A stretch of 11,362 nt of DNA, taken from contig JACRFR010000036.1 in assembly GCA_016212635.1 (NCBI GenBank), forward strand, positions 1 to 11,362, read 5' to 3'. This DNA is from Candidatus Liptonbacteria bacterium (GTDB lineage: Bacteria; Patescibacteriota; Minisyncoccia; UBA6257; 2-01-FULL-56-20). Positions 11,087 to 11,362 of the stretch are shown here, piece after piece. The position numbers and the translations under genes were made by a program. Within the stretch, counting starts at the first letter, position 1, and each line of letters begins with the position of its first letter. The notes beneath the pieces are model-generated. The model had not been told where the DNA came from. It did no database searches and saw only the letters and a list, made by a program, of their open reading frames with translations.

Positions 11087-11362
11087 ATGGATCCATCTCC
11101 CGAAATCCCCGGAATCGCCGGAGTAGTTCCAGTTTCAACTCTACCGCATCGGAGGATTGCCCTCTGGCTCGCTTTGGGAGTTTTGATTGTGGTCGTCGCG
11201 GCGGCGGCTGTCTGGTGGGGGTTCTTTAGACGCGCACCGAGCCCCCCTCCTGGCCAAGTAGTGAAACAATTGTCTGCCGCGGAACAGCCGCCGACCTTCC
11301 CGGTTGGCCTGCCGCCCGTAGAGGAGGCCCAATTACTGCAAAACGTAACGGTCCAGAAAGCG
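11087..11362 (+). CDS. Single-pass membrane protein, N-terminal part (3' truncated)
   Basis: An open frame runs off the window edge. From ATG 11087 it reads MDPSPEIPGIAGVVPVSTLP, a charged HRR, then one membrane segment (IALWLALGVLIVVVAAAAVW), the basic FFRR and a proline-rich linker (APSPPPG), followed by a segment rich in Q, P, V and E. The in-frame ATG at 11078 adds three residues but lies upstream of the predicted transcription start, so 11087 is preferred. The cytosolic tail, basic flanks and short proline linker suggest an anchored extracytoplasmic protein. The extracellular domain lies beyond the window, so no function can be given. It does not continue any gene to its left. Confidence 0.75.
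   Translation, partial: MDPSPEIPGIAGVVPVSTLPHRRIALWLALGVLIVVVAAAAVWWGFFRRAPSPPPGQVVKQLSAAEQPPTFPVGLPPVEEAQLLQNVTVQKA

Overview
The window looks like an accessory, repeat-rich stretch of a small bacterial genome, most likely a Candidate Phyla Radiation (Patescibacteria/Parcubacteria-like) organism. This is inferred from the style of the short hairpin repeats (CCCGTTAGA...TCTAACGGG and TCCCGAGCGTAG...GAGGGA types), from several promoters placed so close to start codons that messages would be leaderless or nearly so, and from the small accessory genes. No marker gene fixes the taxonomy. Composition is mosaic: an AT-rich HAD gene lies near a clearly GC-rich 2.1 kb secreted-protein gene.

Layout. 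Positions 1-99 are the end of an unidentified, possibly nucleotide-kinase-like gene. Positions 100-1180 are a graveyard of toxin-antitoxin genes: a relic antitoxin C-terminus, a structured repeat (R1) with a 36-bp palindrome, and a decayed MntA/HepT (nucleotidyltransferase/HEPN) pair. A 102-bp MITE-like element with 13-bp inverted ends and a TTTA target duplication split the junction of that pair. Removing it in silico restores overlapping genes. Positions 1197-3202 hold a membrane glycosyltransferase (GT2) and a convergent class I methyltransferase.

Positions 3276-5947 are the most interesting coding part. A plus-strand P-loop deoxynucleoside/thymidylate-kinase-like domain is fused to a Nudix hydrolase. 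It converges on a minus-strand operon of an NDK-like (nucleoside diphosphate kinase) domain fused to a second Nudix domain, overlapped (GTGA) by a nucleotidyltransferase-like protein. Two independent kinase-Nudix fusions side by side suggest a nucleotide-modifying or nucleotide-sanitising module. That operon diverges, from back-to-back promoters, from a HAD phosphatase gene interrupted by an in-frame TAG.

Positions 6784-8450 are mobile and repeat DNA: a decayed IS5-like transposase, two TCCCGAGC-type repeats (R2), a second R1 copy directly upstream of an intact AbrB-like antitoxin/RelE-type toxin pair, a 98-bp MITE with 16-bp inverted ends and a 5-bp duplication, and a bidirectional terminator. 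A 704-aa secreted protein with IPT/TIG-like domains and a TIGR03437-like C-terminus (minus strand) follows, with its own promoter. The right end holds G-rich and hairpin repeats, then a promoter and the start of a single-pass membrane protein that runs off the window.

The genes do not form one pathway. The likely functional units are the kinase-Nudix module with the neighbouring HAD gene, the surface genes (GT2, methyltransferase, secreted protein), and the AbrB/RelE pair. The rest is decayed defence/TA and mobile DNA.
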